From Tenodera sinensis (Eukaryota; Arthropoda; Insecta; Mantodea; Mantidae), in contig CM060970.1 in NCBI GenBank assembly GCA_030765045.1, positions 51,028,576-51,092,575 of the forward strand: a stretch of DNA of 64,000 nucleotides, read 5' to 3'. The notes under the pieces are model-generated. The model worked only from the letters and a program-made list of their open reading frames with translations, was not told the DNA's origin and searched no databases. Shown here piece after piece: positions 10,268-22,545 of the stretch (positions within the stretch are counted from its first letter, which is position 1; the number at the start of each line of letters is the position of its first letter). Position numbers and translations under genes: made by a program.

Positions 10268-12550
10268 TCGAGTTCAAACTTAAATAATAAAACTAAAAAA
10301 GTATGCCGTAGAAAATTGGTGACAATTTAAAGAAGGATGAATATAGGGCAAATTTTCTACTTGACCCTTATTTACCCGTCAATAGTTTCGACAATGAACT
10401 CGCCCTAAGCAGCTTACCTAACATTGTCGGAGCTATCCTAACTACAATGCTACAATAGCGGAATGAATCTGAACAAAAAGAGAAAAACTTGGGCGCATGA
10501 TATGCGCACAAAGGAAAACCATTCGTCATCATCAGTTCGCACAGAAAGCTTCTTCCGCATATCCCTATTGTTGGAGCAGATAAATGCACCGTCACATGTG
10601 CCTATTCAAACCACCGAATTTCTTCTAGCGTAAACGTTTTGCATATGTCATTGCTTCACTGAATTGTGAGGAACAGATGTGATGTAATATCAACATAATG
10701 TTACGGAAGGCACTTCTACTACTAGCAGGTGGCAGCAATGGAATCTCTAATGCAAGTCCCTCCGATTTTTGTTTCATAAAAGAACTGTACCAAGAGCAAA
10801 ATCGTTATTTAAGATAATTTTCATTTAAGGTAAAAGGTCTAGATACAAAAGGTTTCAGTAGGTACAATAGATATATCTCGCGAGAGTATATTAGAGACTG
10901 ATAAAACCTGTTTCGTATTTGTATTTTGGTAGCATGCGTACAGAAAACGAATTTAGTAAAATGTAAGGGTGTCACGATTGTTTCACGAGGCCATCGTCGC
11001 TTCCCCTCCTTTCCTTCTCTTTTCCTCACTTTCATGCTACTGGCTGGACATAGTTATAACCAGTGACACGTCGGCCTGAAAGGAAAGTATTGATTTTTTC
11101 TGGTCACTCAGGATATTGTTACCCCTCTCTTAACCCCTCTCCAAGAGCACTACTATTCATGATACATGCTAACTATAACCTAAGACATGTGGGCCTGACC
11201 TTTCCTGATCCTTCAATAAATCGTTACTCATTAAACTCAACTGTTTGATTCACAGCGTGCCGCACACATCAGAAGTCAGATCATTGGCCTATAACAAGCT
11301 GGTAAAACAGTTCGACAAATTTCAGAAACTGCGAACTCACAGAAGTATATTTAAATGTTAATGCCACCCAAGAAAGACGGTATTACAAGAAACCCTTTTA
11401 TTCGAAAGCAGAAACTGCGTTATAATATAACATAATAGACAAAATGTTTAAGCCACTTTTATACAGTTTATAATTCCAGTATAAATATTGGGAGAATTTC
11501 CAAGAACAGAAAGCTGGGACTAGATCCTACACAGTTAAAACTGGCCAACCCTTGGCACACACTCAATACGTCTACTAAGAGATTAAGTATTTGTTTAAAA
11601 ATTGTTCACCATGCTTTGTATTTGAGAAACAGGAATTCAGAGTATTTTCTTTATACATATATGTACGAATTGTTACAAATAATAAAACACGTCTGATCTA
11701 AACAATTAATTTTCGAGTGGAGCGAGAGAATTTATCTGGGAAGGTCAGACCGTCAAATGATATATAACTGGGCGATTTCATAAATAAATATGAATGCTAA
11801 TACTATATGGCAAAGATTTTATTAGAAAATGTTACTTTCTATTAAACATAACCTAAAATATATTCATTTCAATCAGTGTAGTGTAACTTACTCAACACTG
11901 ACAACTGAGGAAAACGAAACCGAAGAATTACAAATTCAATTCAAATAAAATTCAAATAAAACTCGGTTTATTTTAACATTAACAAGCAACCTTGTATCTC
12001 GCAGCTATTCCGTCTTATCGTAATCCTGACAGAAACAAATCCGACGATTCACTCGCTAAAAGGTGTACCAATACTGCCTCCAATTCCGATGCGATTATTA
12101 AATATCCAAAACCACAGACACACGCACACACGCGCCCATAGACTGAACGATTCCGAGGAACTGCCTGAAATTTCGCTTGTTTATATCTGAAAAAAGCGGA
12201 ATAAAAATCATTGATACATTGAATTGAAAGATAAAATACATTTATATGCTTTCAGTAGACTAGAAAGGCAAACTACATGTTAATGATTGAGCTTGCAACA
12301 ATGGGGTCAGGAACTATCACAAGCACTTTTTTTTAAAAGGGCTCGTTGCTCATCCCCTGCATGAACTCATCGATGTAGGAGGAAAGACGGAGTTAAAAGA
12401 AAGGTTATTACATTCGTTTCACGATCTCATATTTGATGTTACAAAGCAGCGAAGGAATTTCTCAATTTACCACACCGACCAGAGAAAAGGATTTGAGCGA
12501 GATATGTCCACCAAACTGACCCTAAAGTTTTACTTTGCCTGCTACATCCT
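10268..12550. other. Unassigned 2.3 kb
   Basis: No frame over 80 codons with a recognisable motif and no inverted ends. Many AT-rich stretches are present, and a short A-C run lies at about 12,115-12,134. Confidence 0.35.
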
Positions 12551-12765
12551 TGAAGTAGTGGAAATTTTTTATTCCAACCAAAAAGTCAATACCAAGATTT
12601 TCGGAAATACAAGCTTCCTAAAAAGAAAACATTTTTGCAAAAAGGTCATGTGCGTGACTGTGTATGTGACTGTGTTTGTGCCTGTGAATAGTATAACTCA
12701 AAAACAAAAGGTCGGTTAAATACCATACTTGGTGTTTAATTTACCGACTTCCAAGGAGACGACGC
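12551..12765 (+). repeat. R1 fragment, 5' portion (copy d)
   Basis: The R1 landmarks are present in order: GAAGTAGTGGAAATTTTTTA, GATTTTCGGAAATAC, CATTTTTGCAAAAAGGTC, a degenerate TGTGACTGTG run, ATAACTCAAAAACAAAAGGT and TTCCAAGGAGACGACGC. The copy stops at a C-rich run near 12,770. Confidence 0.75.
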
Positions 12766-12935
12766 AGAGGTTCCCCCCTCCCCCCCAAAAAAAATCCTAA
12801 CTGCATTCTCAACTAATATTAAATGGAAAATGTTCAAACGTTGATCTCTAAAAAATATCATATGGGTTAGTACTTTGGGCCTAAGCAAAATTTGTTTTCT
12901 TATAAAAGTTAACTATAATTAATTTGAAATATACC

Positions 12936-14331
12936 AGATGGAAGGGGAGTCATTGCATTAATTTAAGTCAGTGATAGGTCTCAATATTTGGAACACATTT
13001 TGTGTCTTACGTTTTTGTCTCTGGCCATTTCCTACAGAGATATTTTAGTTGTGTCGAAAACAAGCTGGCAACACTGCCGATTGTGTGGGTATCACTTTCC
13101 CTAGCTCAGTACATAAACACAGTAATGGTGCTTCTTGGGAGCACAAACAAATACCCTGCCTTGTCCTTCCGTGTTTACTGCGTTAGTGTAGACCAATCAC
13201 AAGCGTTAGCTCCCAAAACACTAAGCAAAGGGGAAAGTGCCAGACCTGTTTATATCCTCAAACCAGTTCAATTCCTTGATTAACCTCAACGCAACGTTGT
13301 CGACTAACTGCACGTGTGAAAAACCTGCTTGGAGTATTCCTTCACATCTTTTAAGGCGACACTCTGCTACCAAAATGGACGTTCTTCCCTAATTAACCAA
13401 TTTTAATGAAAATTTCAGATTAAGTTGCACCTGCCATGATATACTGTGGTATAAATTTCACTGCTATATATTAAATAGTTTTGAAACTAAAAACGATTAT
13501 TTTTTGGAAGAATTTAATAGTAATAAAAGGTATACTTTTTGCAGTTTAGAATTAAATTAGATGCCTGAAATTTAGCACACTAGTTTTTCTATGCATATGC
13601 AATAAAACTGTGCATTAGTTTTCCAAAATATTAATATTTATTAGAAATATTAATTTTTTTTCTATTTAAAATAGAATAAAAATATATGTTACTCTTAATT
13701 ACAAAGAAAAAAGGCATATACTTTTATGTGTGAGTGTGATCAACATATCAATGCACAGTTTTCTTTAACAAGTTATATTCTACATATCCTGAATATTTCA
13801 ACTTTATCCATTAATATTCACTGCAAAAAAGTTTACCCCAAAGCACAAAAATTGTTATATTGAGAAAAAGCTATTTAAAGTTTTGGAACACACTTACTGC
13901 AAATATTGTAAGAGTCTAAATAAATTTTAAATCCACCAATTTCCAGTTGGATTTGATACATAATATTTAATGGACATATTCTGGACACTTTGAAGTCAAC
14001 ATTTCTTGAAAAAAAAAATTCTGAAAAAAAATCGCAATTTTGGCCATGTTGGTGCCAATGTGACACCTTAAGTGATTATTTCGAAACCCTATGTGATGTC
14101 CCATAATTACTACCAAGCTATGTCAGAAATAAGTTACTTTACACATCTTACAAGTAAGAAACTTGTTAATTTCGTACATTCCTGTGGAATTACGCATCCA
14201 ATTTGGATCAAAAGCCATTTATTTTTTTCGGAATCGGCTGATCAAAGAATAAAATACCATTCGACTTTTTTGTTTGTAATCCTTCTATGAAGCACATATC
14301 AGAAGGAATGTAATGACTTCCCTTCCACCCT
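12936..14331. mobile_element. R3, ~1.4 kb unit with inverted ends, holding a nested R2 MITE
   Basis: Left-end bases GATGGAAGGGGAGTCATTGC (from 12,938) are mirrored on the complement of 14,306-14,331, which reads GGGTGGAAGGGAAGTCATTA. A related GGAAGGGAAGTTATTGCA occurs near 25,152, followed by a similar TTTTGGAAC and CATTTCCTA layout. This suggests a low-copy family. The R2 element lies between the two arms, so the arms may belong to one older host element that R2 entered. No transposase is recognised. Confidence 0.4.
13355..14067 (+). mobile_element. R2 MITE, 713 bp, TTAA-flanked (copy A)
   Basis: TTAA tetranucleotides lie at 13,351-13,354 and 14,068-14,071. Just inside them are inverted ends GGCGACACT and GGTGTCACA. 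The same ~700 bp sequence is found inverted at 33,874-34,980, also bounded by TTAA/TTAG. TTAA target duplication is typical of piggyBac-like elements, but these ends do not begin with the usual CCC, so the assignment is inference. It has no coding capacity: it is AT-rich with stops in all frames. Confidence 0.7.
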
Positions 14332-14950
14332 TATAATTACGTTAGCAAATTTGTTCTGCAAGTATTCTGCAAGGACTCGTTGTGTTTTATTTGAATGATT
14401 TATCCTCCATAATTTGAAATTTCGTTATTACATTTCAGTCAGCTGAAAATATATGCTAACTAGACTATTATATATTAAGTTCAAGGCAGTTGAGGCTACC
14501 TTCAGTAAAACTTCCACGTATACTAGTTTCCGATATTGAAGGACCGCTAGAGAAAATTAATCTCTCAAGAAATGTGGCAGTTCACAAGGTCCTATTGAGG
14601 AAAAGTTACAAGAACTGATTAAATTGAGGTAAACTTTATCTGAAGTGCAATGAAAACGAGTGCTACTTAGGGAAGAGTTTACGTTCCAACTTCTGGCCGG
14701 CAATGGAGGAAAAGTTCACATTAGTGGAACTGTAGTACACCTCATTTCACTTCCCATACTGTTTGTATGAAGTAAAAGGTACTGCGCTGCCTTAAGAAGT
14801 TTTATATCAAGATTTCAGATAAAAGTACACGCTTTGAGAGGAATTATACGAATGTTTTGGAGGGTTCCCGCACACATTGGATATATTAAGTCAGCTACGG
14901 TTAAAAGGAACCTAAATTCCAAATTCCCAGGCACTACTAATAATAATTAT
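14332..14950. other. Unassigned sequence
   Basis: Nothing recognisable before the LTR that begins near 14,951. Confidence 0.35.
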
Positions 14951-15127
14951 TGTATTATGTCTCAACTCATATAGCTTGCTTGGTTGTAAATGTAATCATT
15001 ATCAGTTATTAGATTAGTAAAGTCATGTAGTTTATAGAATGGTTGTTAATGAATGCGAGTTGCCGTTATCTTTATTTCTTACGTCCTCGTGTTGGCCGCT
15101 ATTAAACACAAACCAGGTCGTCACACA
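14951..15127 (+). mobile_element. Short LTR (Gypsy-like) with adjacent primer site
   Basis: The sequence begins TGTATTATG and ends GTCACACA. It is followed directly by TTGGTGGAGGCGACGGG (15,128-15,144), which matches the primer-binding-site context I know from short-LTR Gypsy elements. The LTR contains GTTGGCCGCTATTAAACAC before its end. No gag or pol follows, so only a 5' LTR and leader survive. The left limit rests on the TG start and the typical length. Confidence 0.5.
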
Positions 15128-15146
15128 TTGGTGGAGGCGACGGGTA

Positions 15147-15639
15147 TGCTTCAAGTTTCGCAAACAGCATAGTGATCACCCCCAGCACAATATAAAATTA
15201 TGAAAATTGTATAGGAAGGAGCATTTGTTGTAAAATTTTGTTTTAAAGCTTATAATTATGGAGCGACTTAGCATTTTCTTATGTATCAAACTTTGCCGTT
15301 ACACTTCTTTATTGCAATATAAGATTACCAACAAAAAAATTTAAAACATTCAGTAAAATACTTTGGGGGCAAATTGGTACCCATTAATTTTTTGGGTTGC
15401 TGGAATTGTTAGTTCTAGACTCGCCCGCTGCACAGAATTTTTAGGCTTACGTGCGAAAGTCGTTCTTAATCTCCACAGGAGGCCAAATCTTCGCCTATAC
15501 GCCAGCTGAACTGTGACACTAAAGTATATACCGCAAAATTTAAAGCACCACGAAGTGAATTGCCACTTTTTTCCTTTATTTCGTTACAAAATGTGACTAC
15601 AAAACAAAATCTGGGCATGTGGAATTCAAACTTCTACAG
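15147..15639. other. Unassigned sequence downstream of the LTR
   Basis: This may include decayed leader of the LTR element. No frame is supported. Confidence 0.3.
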
Positions 15640-15815
15640 CTGTAGATTAAGTTATTCTGCCTCACATTCAAGATGTCCCGAGTTTATATCACGATCAAGG
15701 CGAGTTGCTTGGATAAGATTTTTTCGGGGTTTTTGAGAGAACAAACGATGGGTAACTATGAGCTGACCCGAACCCTTTGGATCATCATTTCAACTATTTC
15801 GTTCATTCAGTTTCC
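15640..15815 (+). mobile_element. tRNA-derived SINE, diverged (S6)
   Basis: A degenerate head (TATTCTGCCTCACATTC, then GATGTCCCGAGTTTATATC as a decayed B box) leads into TTTTTTCGGGGTTTTTGAG and GATGGGTAACTATGAGC. It ends in TCATCATTTCAACTATTTCG. This body layout is typical of insect tRNA-SINEs with a CCGGGGTTTT motif; the same motif appears in the longer SINE at 47.3 kb. Confidence 0.5.
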
Positions 15816-16689
15816 AATATAATCTATGAGGTTAAAGAACTTTTGCTTGAAGATGTTATAATTCAAAATTGTCTATTTACCGCAAGAAAAATATAAATTA
15901 AAAGCCCCTACAATCACTTTTGTATACGTTATATAAAGGAAGTGTAGCTGTAATTAGTAGAAAAAACCATATGATTGCGATAGCAGATTTTCCTACCCTC
16001 TTCATGTTTTCTAATGTTCAAAGTATTGTTAGTTATTACATATAAGGAATTTAAAGTTAGTATTCGCACTACTGCAGACCAATTAATATTTTCACTTGCG
16101 AAATATCTTCATGCAAATTGTGGAAATAGGAAAGTTTCAATGTCAGCTCAGTAAGGTGCCTCTGATTTGGATTGTGTCCTGGAGTCACAGTAGCCTCGGG
16201 GCCCCGGAAATTAGCTTCGCATGCTTTATCCCGCACTTCCGGAGCTCTGTGTGTAGATCAGAAATTAGTTAGAGAGATTAGGATGTCTGGGTGCCAACAA
16301 CTTAGCGATGTAATACCTACACACATTATGCATTACTTGTGATTGCAAACGTTTAATTATTTCCCAGCACATATACAATTCTTTATTAACTGCCTCTGTG
16401 GTCGAGTGGACCTCTCCAGTCCTGGTCGAAATGGGGGAGTTGTGCTTTAATTAATACCTACAGTGCAGGAAGCTAGAGATAGGAAAATGCTTTTCAATAA
16501 TAGTTCCGATCGTTCAAGTTTTCTATAGTGGTTAGATTGTAGATTGCTGGCTCGAGTCCCATCTCCAAATGTTTGAGTGTTTATTAATGTGTGTATGCAT
16601 ATCCAAGGAAAACAAACAAAAAATAACGAGGAAAACAGTGCAAAAAGCATATACCTCTAATATAATACTTTTTTTTTAGAAAATCAATC
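15816..16689. other. Unassigned; weak tRNA-like patch
   Basis: At about 16,524-16,568, CTATAGTGGTTAG and GGCTCGAGTCCC resemble A and B boxes, but only a truncated spacing separates them. The patch could be a decayed SINE head. No gene is seen. Confidence 0.3.
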
Positions 16690-16899
16690 ATGTTCCAGGT
16701 AAAGAATAGTTAGGAGTGCGGATTTTTGAAAATTTTTCGTGTCGCAAGTTCGGAAGATGAGGTTAAATATCAGGTTTGTTTTATAGTTAATGCCGTTCAC
16801 AGGCGCAGACACATATGCATGTTGTTCCAAAAATATTTTGTTCTTGTCGAATCTCGGGATCAAATTTTTTGCTGTAATACAATAACTTCTCGACATACT
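16690..16899 (-). repeat. R1 fragment, antisense, diverged (copy e)
   Basis: The complement reads GAAGTTATTGTATTAC, CATTAACTATAAAACAAACC, GACACGAAAAATTTTC and TTTACCTGGA. This is the R1 5' half in order, with a reduced TGTGTCTG run. It is heavily mutated. Confidence 0.6.
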
Positions 16900-17228
16900 A
16901 TGATGATGAAAAAATTTTAAAAAGTATGAACGTGTTCGTTCGTATCAAATCGTGATACTCCACCCCACAACTCTACCCATGCAAAGTGCATGCGTGAATT
17001 GGTAAGGCGCTGTTAACAGCAATACATCAATAGACTTATAATTTCAGCGCACTTAACGCGCGGTAAAGAAATTCATAGTTGGCATCGTAGTAAGCGTCGT
17101 GTACCAGTCTGCTAAAGATTATACGGGCTGTTAGAGGTGTACGTGCAAATATTTTGATAAAAGGTACCTTAATATGCATTCTCTTCGGCACATTAAGTTA
17201 TATTATACAGAATGACAATTCGATTAAT
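16900..17228. other. Unassigned; possible decayed leader of the antisense LTR element
   Basis: This lies downstream, in element orientation, of the primer site at 17,229-17,245. No gag frame is recognisable. Confidence 0.3.
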
Positions 17229-17545
17229 CCCACTTCTGACACCCGTGTGACAAAAACGACAAAAGTCCAGTTAAATTACTTTTTTGCTGTCACTTTATTT
17301 TCTTCTAACTGAATGCACACCTGCAGTTCTCTTTACTGATGTGTACATAGCCTTCAGTCCTTCGTGATGTTACAACTCAACTATTTTCTTCTCGTATTCT
17401 TAACACACATATTTCGGACTCTTAGTTCTCTCTCTGTCTCACTAAAACTAGCTCCACCATACGATCACTCAACACTCATCAACTGATTCGCTGTCTTACT
17501 TCATAACGCGCCGGTTCTCTCACAACGACCGAATACAAGGACCTC
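17229..17545 (-). mobile_element. LTR end plus primer-binding site, antisense
   Basis: On the minus strand an LTR 3' part ends GTCACA. It is followed directly by GGTGTCAGAAGTGGG (complement of 17,229-17,243), a classical tRNA-Leu-type primer site of Gypsy-group elements. An AATAAA hexamer (complement of 17,294-17,299) precedes the LTR end, as expected for R/U5. The start of the LTR is not defined. The related primer motif GGTATCAGAAGTG follows another LTR end at 31,670. Confidence 0.65.
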
Positions 17546-18327
17546 CCCTACCAAGTACGTGGTATAGAAGGGAAATTTAAGAAATTTAAACGATTATGAT
17601 CTTTCCTAGCAATTGTATATTACTATGGTCCGCTTGTTTGTTTATAAAATAAAATTTATTAACATAATATCTGACCTAATGAACTGTAAGCCTGATAATT
17701 AGTAACAAGCACAAAAAGCTGGGTGGGTCCATAACCAAGTTGTCAGCCCTGCAGGTGAGTATTTACCTGTAAATGTGGCACATACAGGTTTGTTTATAAC
17801 TACATTGCTGATAAAGCATGGAAAATATACGTAAATACATATTTTTTTCGTTTATTTTTAACAGCTGAATATTCTGTTGAAAGTGGGACTCAGGCTTTCT
17901 ATGAAAACCTGTAACAAACAATTCTGCATTGCATTTGAATGATATATCCGGTGTTTAAATGATGTAATAAAAGAAGTGTGGTTGATTGTTTATGAAATGG
18001 GAATCACTCGTGCGGAAGGATAAAATTATTGCATTTCAAGCGTGAGGTTTTAGTAATTGAAATAGTTTCTACTTGCCCCAATTACTCTTGTTTGTTAACA
18101 GCCAGGTTTTAAAATTCACAACAGAATTATTTCCAACTGCTGAAAGCGACAGAGGAATTTACAGGTACTTTTATTTCCACATAAGTCGAGCTTCATCTGA
18201 ATGGTTACATTCACATGAATCTCTACCCACTCATACTACTTCATGTTAATCGAGGTAAACATTTGTAGGAATGATTTTAATATATTTTTCCTCGTAGGTA
18301 TAATAGGAGAATGCATAGACTTACGCG
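17546..18327. other. Unassigned; may include U3 of the antisense LTR
   Basis: The LTR upstream limit may lie inside this stretch. No terminal TG or target duplication could be fixed. Confidence 0.3.
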
Positions 18328-18552
18328 AGAGTTAAATCTTTCAAGACAGGGTCACTTTGTAATAACTTTGAAATTCCATTTTTTCTTTTGGATGGTACAG
18401 ATGTGTGTGTGTGAGAGAGAGAACAATGAATTCCCATTTGAGAAAAGTATAGGTATCTTAAAATACAAAGCCAATAAGGAATATATCTAAGATGCTCAAG
18501 TATTGCTTTGAAATAAACTGTGTGTTTTAACAATGTCTACATTTTTGGTGAG
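18328..18552 (-). repeat. R1 fragment, antisense (copy f)
   Basis: The complement carries the R1 3' third: AATGTAGACATTGTTAAAAC, then TACTTTTCTCAAATGGG, an inserted CT/CA run, AAAAGAAAAAATGGAATTTC and GAAAGATTTAAC. The GGAGATATTCC block is poorly kept. Confidence 0.6.
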
Positions 18553-19550
18553 CAACACTTAGTCTATCCCTTGTGCATTATCAGGTTATACAAAAGTCAT
18601 CCAGAATGAGGAAGTACTTCATTGGTATTCCAAGATAATTCAAGATACATCCTTGAAAAGCTCACCCCCCAAAAAGTTAAAAAATAAAATTTAAAATAAC
18701 TAAAAATAAAGTTAAAAGTGCGCTGGAGCTGCCAGGTAGGATAGATGATACAATAGAGGAAATAAATATAATCATCATATTCGATTAAATTTTCAATTAC
18801 GGAAATAATAGAGGGTACAATAAAATGAAAACAATAGATTGTTAGAATACTAGATAACACATTAACCAATGAATATATGAGCTGTCAACCAACAAGAATA
18901 ATGATGTTAGAATTACACTAATCTCTGAAAGACGAAATAAGGAAAAAGTCAAATAAAATAAACACAGAACACACTTATGAATTATATATTTATGTCGATG
19001 AAACAGGCTATAGAGCTGTGAATGAAGCCACTACTTTTCCAAAACACTGTAATGTATTCTGCATACGATTTCTGAACTCCTATTCTGTCCGTTCTTCAGA
19101 AATTAATGTACCTGAATATCAGAGTTGGGCATGACATCACTGCCCAATGATTTGGAAGGCAAGGTTCATCTGAAGAAAATCTTTAGAACGAGTTTTTCTA
19201 CGAGTCTTACATTTCAAAAAATGTTATAGAGACCGGGAACGATAAACTATACAGTTAACTGTAGTTCGCAATAGCTTTGCAAGTGTTCCAATTTTATGAG
19301 TTTTGGAACTTTGGTCGGTCGCTGAAAGATCAACTTGTTTTCAAGGGATGGAGTGAGAGTAGATATTTGGGTTATTGGATATGGCGAAACTTGGACTCTT
19401 ACTCTTGTTCTTAATCGCTTTCACACTATTAGACATTTATCTACAGGCAAAAGTGTTTTTCAGAGATGGGTCATCTCAAATAAACCGAGGCATGACGTTC
19501 CAAATTCAGAGTAATAAGACGCAAGAAATATTTTAAACGGATTGTCCCAA
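18553..19550. other. Unassigned sequence
   Basis: No supported feature. The last ~60 bases adjoin the antisense LTR end at 19,551 and may be its leader (TTGGGACAATCC on the minus strand). Confidence 0.3.
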
Positions 19551-20069
19551 TGTAACGGGTTATATGACAATATGACAAAATCCACGGCAATTAATTTTTT
19601 CTCATTTTATTTTCTGCTAAAAATGTTGCAGAACAATACAGTTCTCTTGCTGACGTTAACACAGTATGCAGTCGTTCGTGATACAATTCGCAACTGTATC
19701 CCTAACACCAAGTTTCTGATTTTCTTTACTTTATCTCTAAGGAGCTGGCTTTGGCGATACAATCATTCAACACTCATTAACTGCTTCCTATCTTCCTTCC
19801 GACTTGATGGCTCTCAAGACACACGCCACTGACACACTCACTAAAACTAAAAATTGATTCCCGACGACTTATGTTTGTGACTAACTCCTCTAGTCACCTC
19901 GCTTTCTTATATATGCTGACGTAACATGGATCTTCCTCGAACTTCTAAAAATACGCCGGCCGCCGAACACTTCTCGAATAATCTCGGAAACTTGTTTTCT
20001 TCTACCGCTCTATTTCCACGTGTTCATAAGAGCCGCGCGAGATAGCATGACCTTGAGCGCCTTTTTACA
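19551..20069 (-). mobile_element. Retrotransposon LTR, antisense, ~519 bp
   Basis: On the minus strand it begins TGTAAAAAGG and ends CCCGTTACA, so the ends are TGTAA/TTACA. Inside, in order, are a TATATAAG promoter box (complement of 19,906-19,913), a GTTAGTCACAAAC leader-like region and an AATAAA hexamer (complement of 19,606-19,611) about 55 bases before the end. That is the U3-R-U5 layout. The flanks (CTCAC and CCCAA) do not form a clean target duplication, so it may be one end of a truncated element and not a true solo LTR. Confidence 0.65.
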
Positions 20070-20125
20070 CTCACCGCCAGTGCTCTGAGGCAGCCTCGCA
20101 ATAACTTACTCAAGACAACAAAAAA

Positions 20126-20222
20126 TGCCACGCCTAGTGCCCCGTATTGCAACTGTCATTGTTCATCAGTTATGCCTCACCACCTGCTAGACCCTGTAAG
20201 ACGATAAGAAACTGAGAAAACT
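20126..20222 (+). repeat. R4 short shared segment (copy 1)
   Basis: GCCACGCCT, TATTGCAACTGTCA, GTTATGCCTCAC and ATAAGAAACTGAGA occur in the same order and spacing at 45,048-45,163. A ~100 bp piece of an uncharacterised repeat is present twice. Confidence 0.6.
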
Positions 20223-21179
20223 TGTTCCTTTCCGTACTTGGGAGAACAATTCCTGAACATTTGAAAGAGACCATGCTACTAGTTTGATTCGATATAAAGC
20301 TCTGTTACGAAAGCCACAAGGCACTTAAAAGCGTTGTTATAAATTAGGATCAAGTTGCCTTTGTAACTCCCCATTTAGTTCCTTAGTAACCGACAAATCG
20401 AGATGCTAAAATCCCTTCCAACCTTTATTACACGTACTTTCCTTAGCCTTTCTGCATCCTACAGTCGCTCCATCTGAGTTAATCTAAGGACAAGCCATAC
20501 CATGGGATCTCAGCAAGAAAATAAAATGATAAAACTCTGAAAACAATAGATATAACATCAAAAGATGCTGGCGGTGAAGAGAAAATTGGAAGGGCAACAG
20601 AAGGGTTTAGGACAGGATAGGGAAAATTGATGAAGTTGGGAAAGTGCAGAGGAGCGATATTGGAAACAATAATCTCTCAGGCAAGCTCTCCAAAGAATTG
20701 CGGTTGTTCCTTGCCATACATCAAAAGAAACTTAAGTTTTTCTCTACTTTTTTTCGCCCCTTAGTCTCCGCGCTCCAGTAATTCAGTTGTGCGGACAGCG
20801 ATGTTGAATGCGCCCTTTTTTCCACTCTCTCTTTTTAACGCAACGATCATTATACCCAGGTACCTCGAAAGAATCGATTATCTTGCAGGTAAAAAGGACG
20901 GAGTATGCGTTTGTCGCCTTAGGGCGCCAACTTGGGGTAAGATCAACAAGACCTTTAGCAAACGACTTTCGTTTGCAGTAATTTCCTCGCCACGCCGCCA
21001 AGATGCGAGGATAATAAATATCACAGCAGCGGTACCATCTTAGAGGTCAAAGTTCACATCTTTCCGTCGCATAGATGGCACCAGATAAACCGCGCTTAAT
21101 ATGTCTTCGTAATTTAAATACTATCACTATCCGTTTTAGTAAACCAACAAGACGATGGATGAAATGAACAAGGTACACC
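20223..21179. other. Unassigned; locally GC-richer near 20.75-21.05 kb
   Basis: The stretch 20,760-21,090 has more CpG than its surroundings and overlapping frames on both strands (72-84 codons). No domain is recognised. Confidence 0.3.
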
Positions 21180-21314
21180 ATTTTTACTTTCTCTAGTACG
21201 TATAGTAAAGTAGAGGAAGAATTGTATTCCACCCAAAAAATCGATGTCGAGATTTCACTGGAAATATATGCTTTCAGGACCCCTAAATCCAAAAACAGCA
21301 TTTTCAGAAAAAGA

Positions 21315-21388
<74 letters not shown>

Positions 21389-21771
21389 TGTATGTGTGTG
21401 TATGTGTGTGTGGACAGTTTAACTCAAAATCGAAAAGTCGGTTAAAAACCCAATTGATATTTATGTTTAATGTCTTTCAAGGATACGACACGAAGATTTT
21501 TAAGAAAATTTCTTCACCGTAAATGACCCTTTACATGGAAAATATTGATTTTCTTGAAAATGGCTCTAACGATTTTGATTAGATTGCCATATTGTTATAC
21601 CAAATGAAAGGCATATGTTGAATTTTCTGGCTATAGCCCATGTAGTCGTATTTACGCTGGATGACTTTCGCATAACTGGTAAACAGTAAGAGATAGACCA
21701 AATCTTACTGTACAAAAAATGTATCTCTTACTAAAATACACAATTTATGTCTGAATAAAGTTTTTGTAGAG
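21180..21771 (+). repeat. R1 copy g, 3'-truncated
   Basis: A well-preserved R1 5' two-thirds: TTTTTACTTTCTCTAG, GAATTGTATTCCACCC, a GT run of ~95 bp at 21,318-21,412, CGAAAAGTCGGTTAAAAACC, GGATACGACACGAAGATTT, AAATGGCTCTAACGATTTTG and TAACTGGTAAACAGTAAGAG. It stops in the TTTTTGTAGAG block, where the next R1 begins. Confidence 0.9.
21318..21412. repeat. (GT)n microsatellite inside R1
   Basis: About 47 dinucleotides, with TATG interruptions towards the 3' end. It sits where every long R1 copy has a GT-rich or GT/CT-rich run, so it was seeded by the R1 sequence. Confidence 0.98.
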
Positions 21772-22545
21772 TTTACTACATATAGCAGGTAGGTGAAGTA
21801 CTTTATTCGACCCAAAATTCGATGTCGAGATTTCAACGGAAATAGAAAAAGGTCCACACGCGCGCACGTGTGTTTGCGTGTGTGTGTGAGAGTCAGAGAG
21901 AAAGACAGAGAACAGCATAACTGTCAAACGAAAAGTCGGTTAAAAGCGAAAATTGGTATTTAAGTTTAATATCTTTCAAGGATACGACACGAAAATTCTG
22001 AAGATAATTCCACTACCCTTCACATTGAAAATGTTTCGAAAATTTTGATTTTCTCAAAAATGGCTAACGTTTTCTCATATCTTTAAGATACTTTTATGGC
22101 AAATGAAATGTGTATTTTGAATCGTTTGGCTATAGCCAATGTAATCCGGTTTACTCTGTACTTTTGCATAACTGGTGAACCGTAAAAGAAAATCTTACTA
22201 CACAAAAAATATCTCATTAAAGCATAATGTGTTAAATGATATTTCTTGTGAAGTGAATCATTTCAAAGATATTCCTTTTTATTTGTCAACATTTTGCAAT
22301 ACTTTGAGACATATAAATGGAAGGTCGATATTAATTTTTTATCTTTTGGTCGTGCACAAATAACAGAATTTCACAACTTTCAGCTTTAAAAGATTTGACT
22401 ATCGCTCAAAGCCTGGTATATTTGTATATTCCTCTTGCACCTACGAAAAATTAATGAGAAAGAGGTTAAGAGGAGTAAGAGTTTCTAAGAATAGTTAGTA
22501 CAAGAGTGGAGAAAGCCGTGTGATTGCAGCACATCAAATTGTTTT
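21772..22545 (+). repeat. R1 copy h, near full length, in tandem with copy g
   Basis: This begins TACTTTATTCGACCC and ends ATTGCAGCACATCAAATTG. It follows copy g head to tail. The GT run is short (near 21,868-21,890). The 3' third includes TGAATCATTTCAAAGATATT and AGATTTGACTATCGC. Its divergence from copy g shows this is not a recent duplication of the pair. Confidence 0.9.

Noticed and set aside
16520..16570. TATAGTGGTTAG ... GGCTCGAGTCCC as a tRNA
   Set aside because: The A- and B-box-like words are too close together and no cloverleaf can be drawn.
21222..21522. Frames encoding long V-C-V-C runs
   Set aside because: They are translations of the (GT)n microsatellite inside R1.
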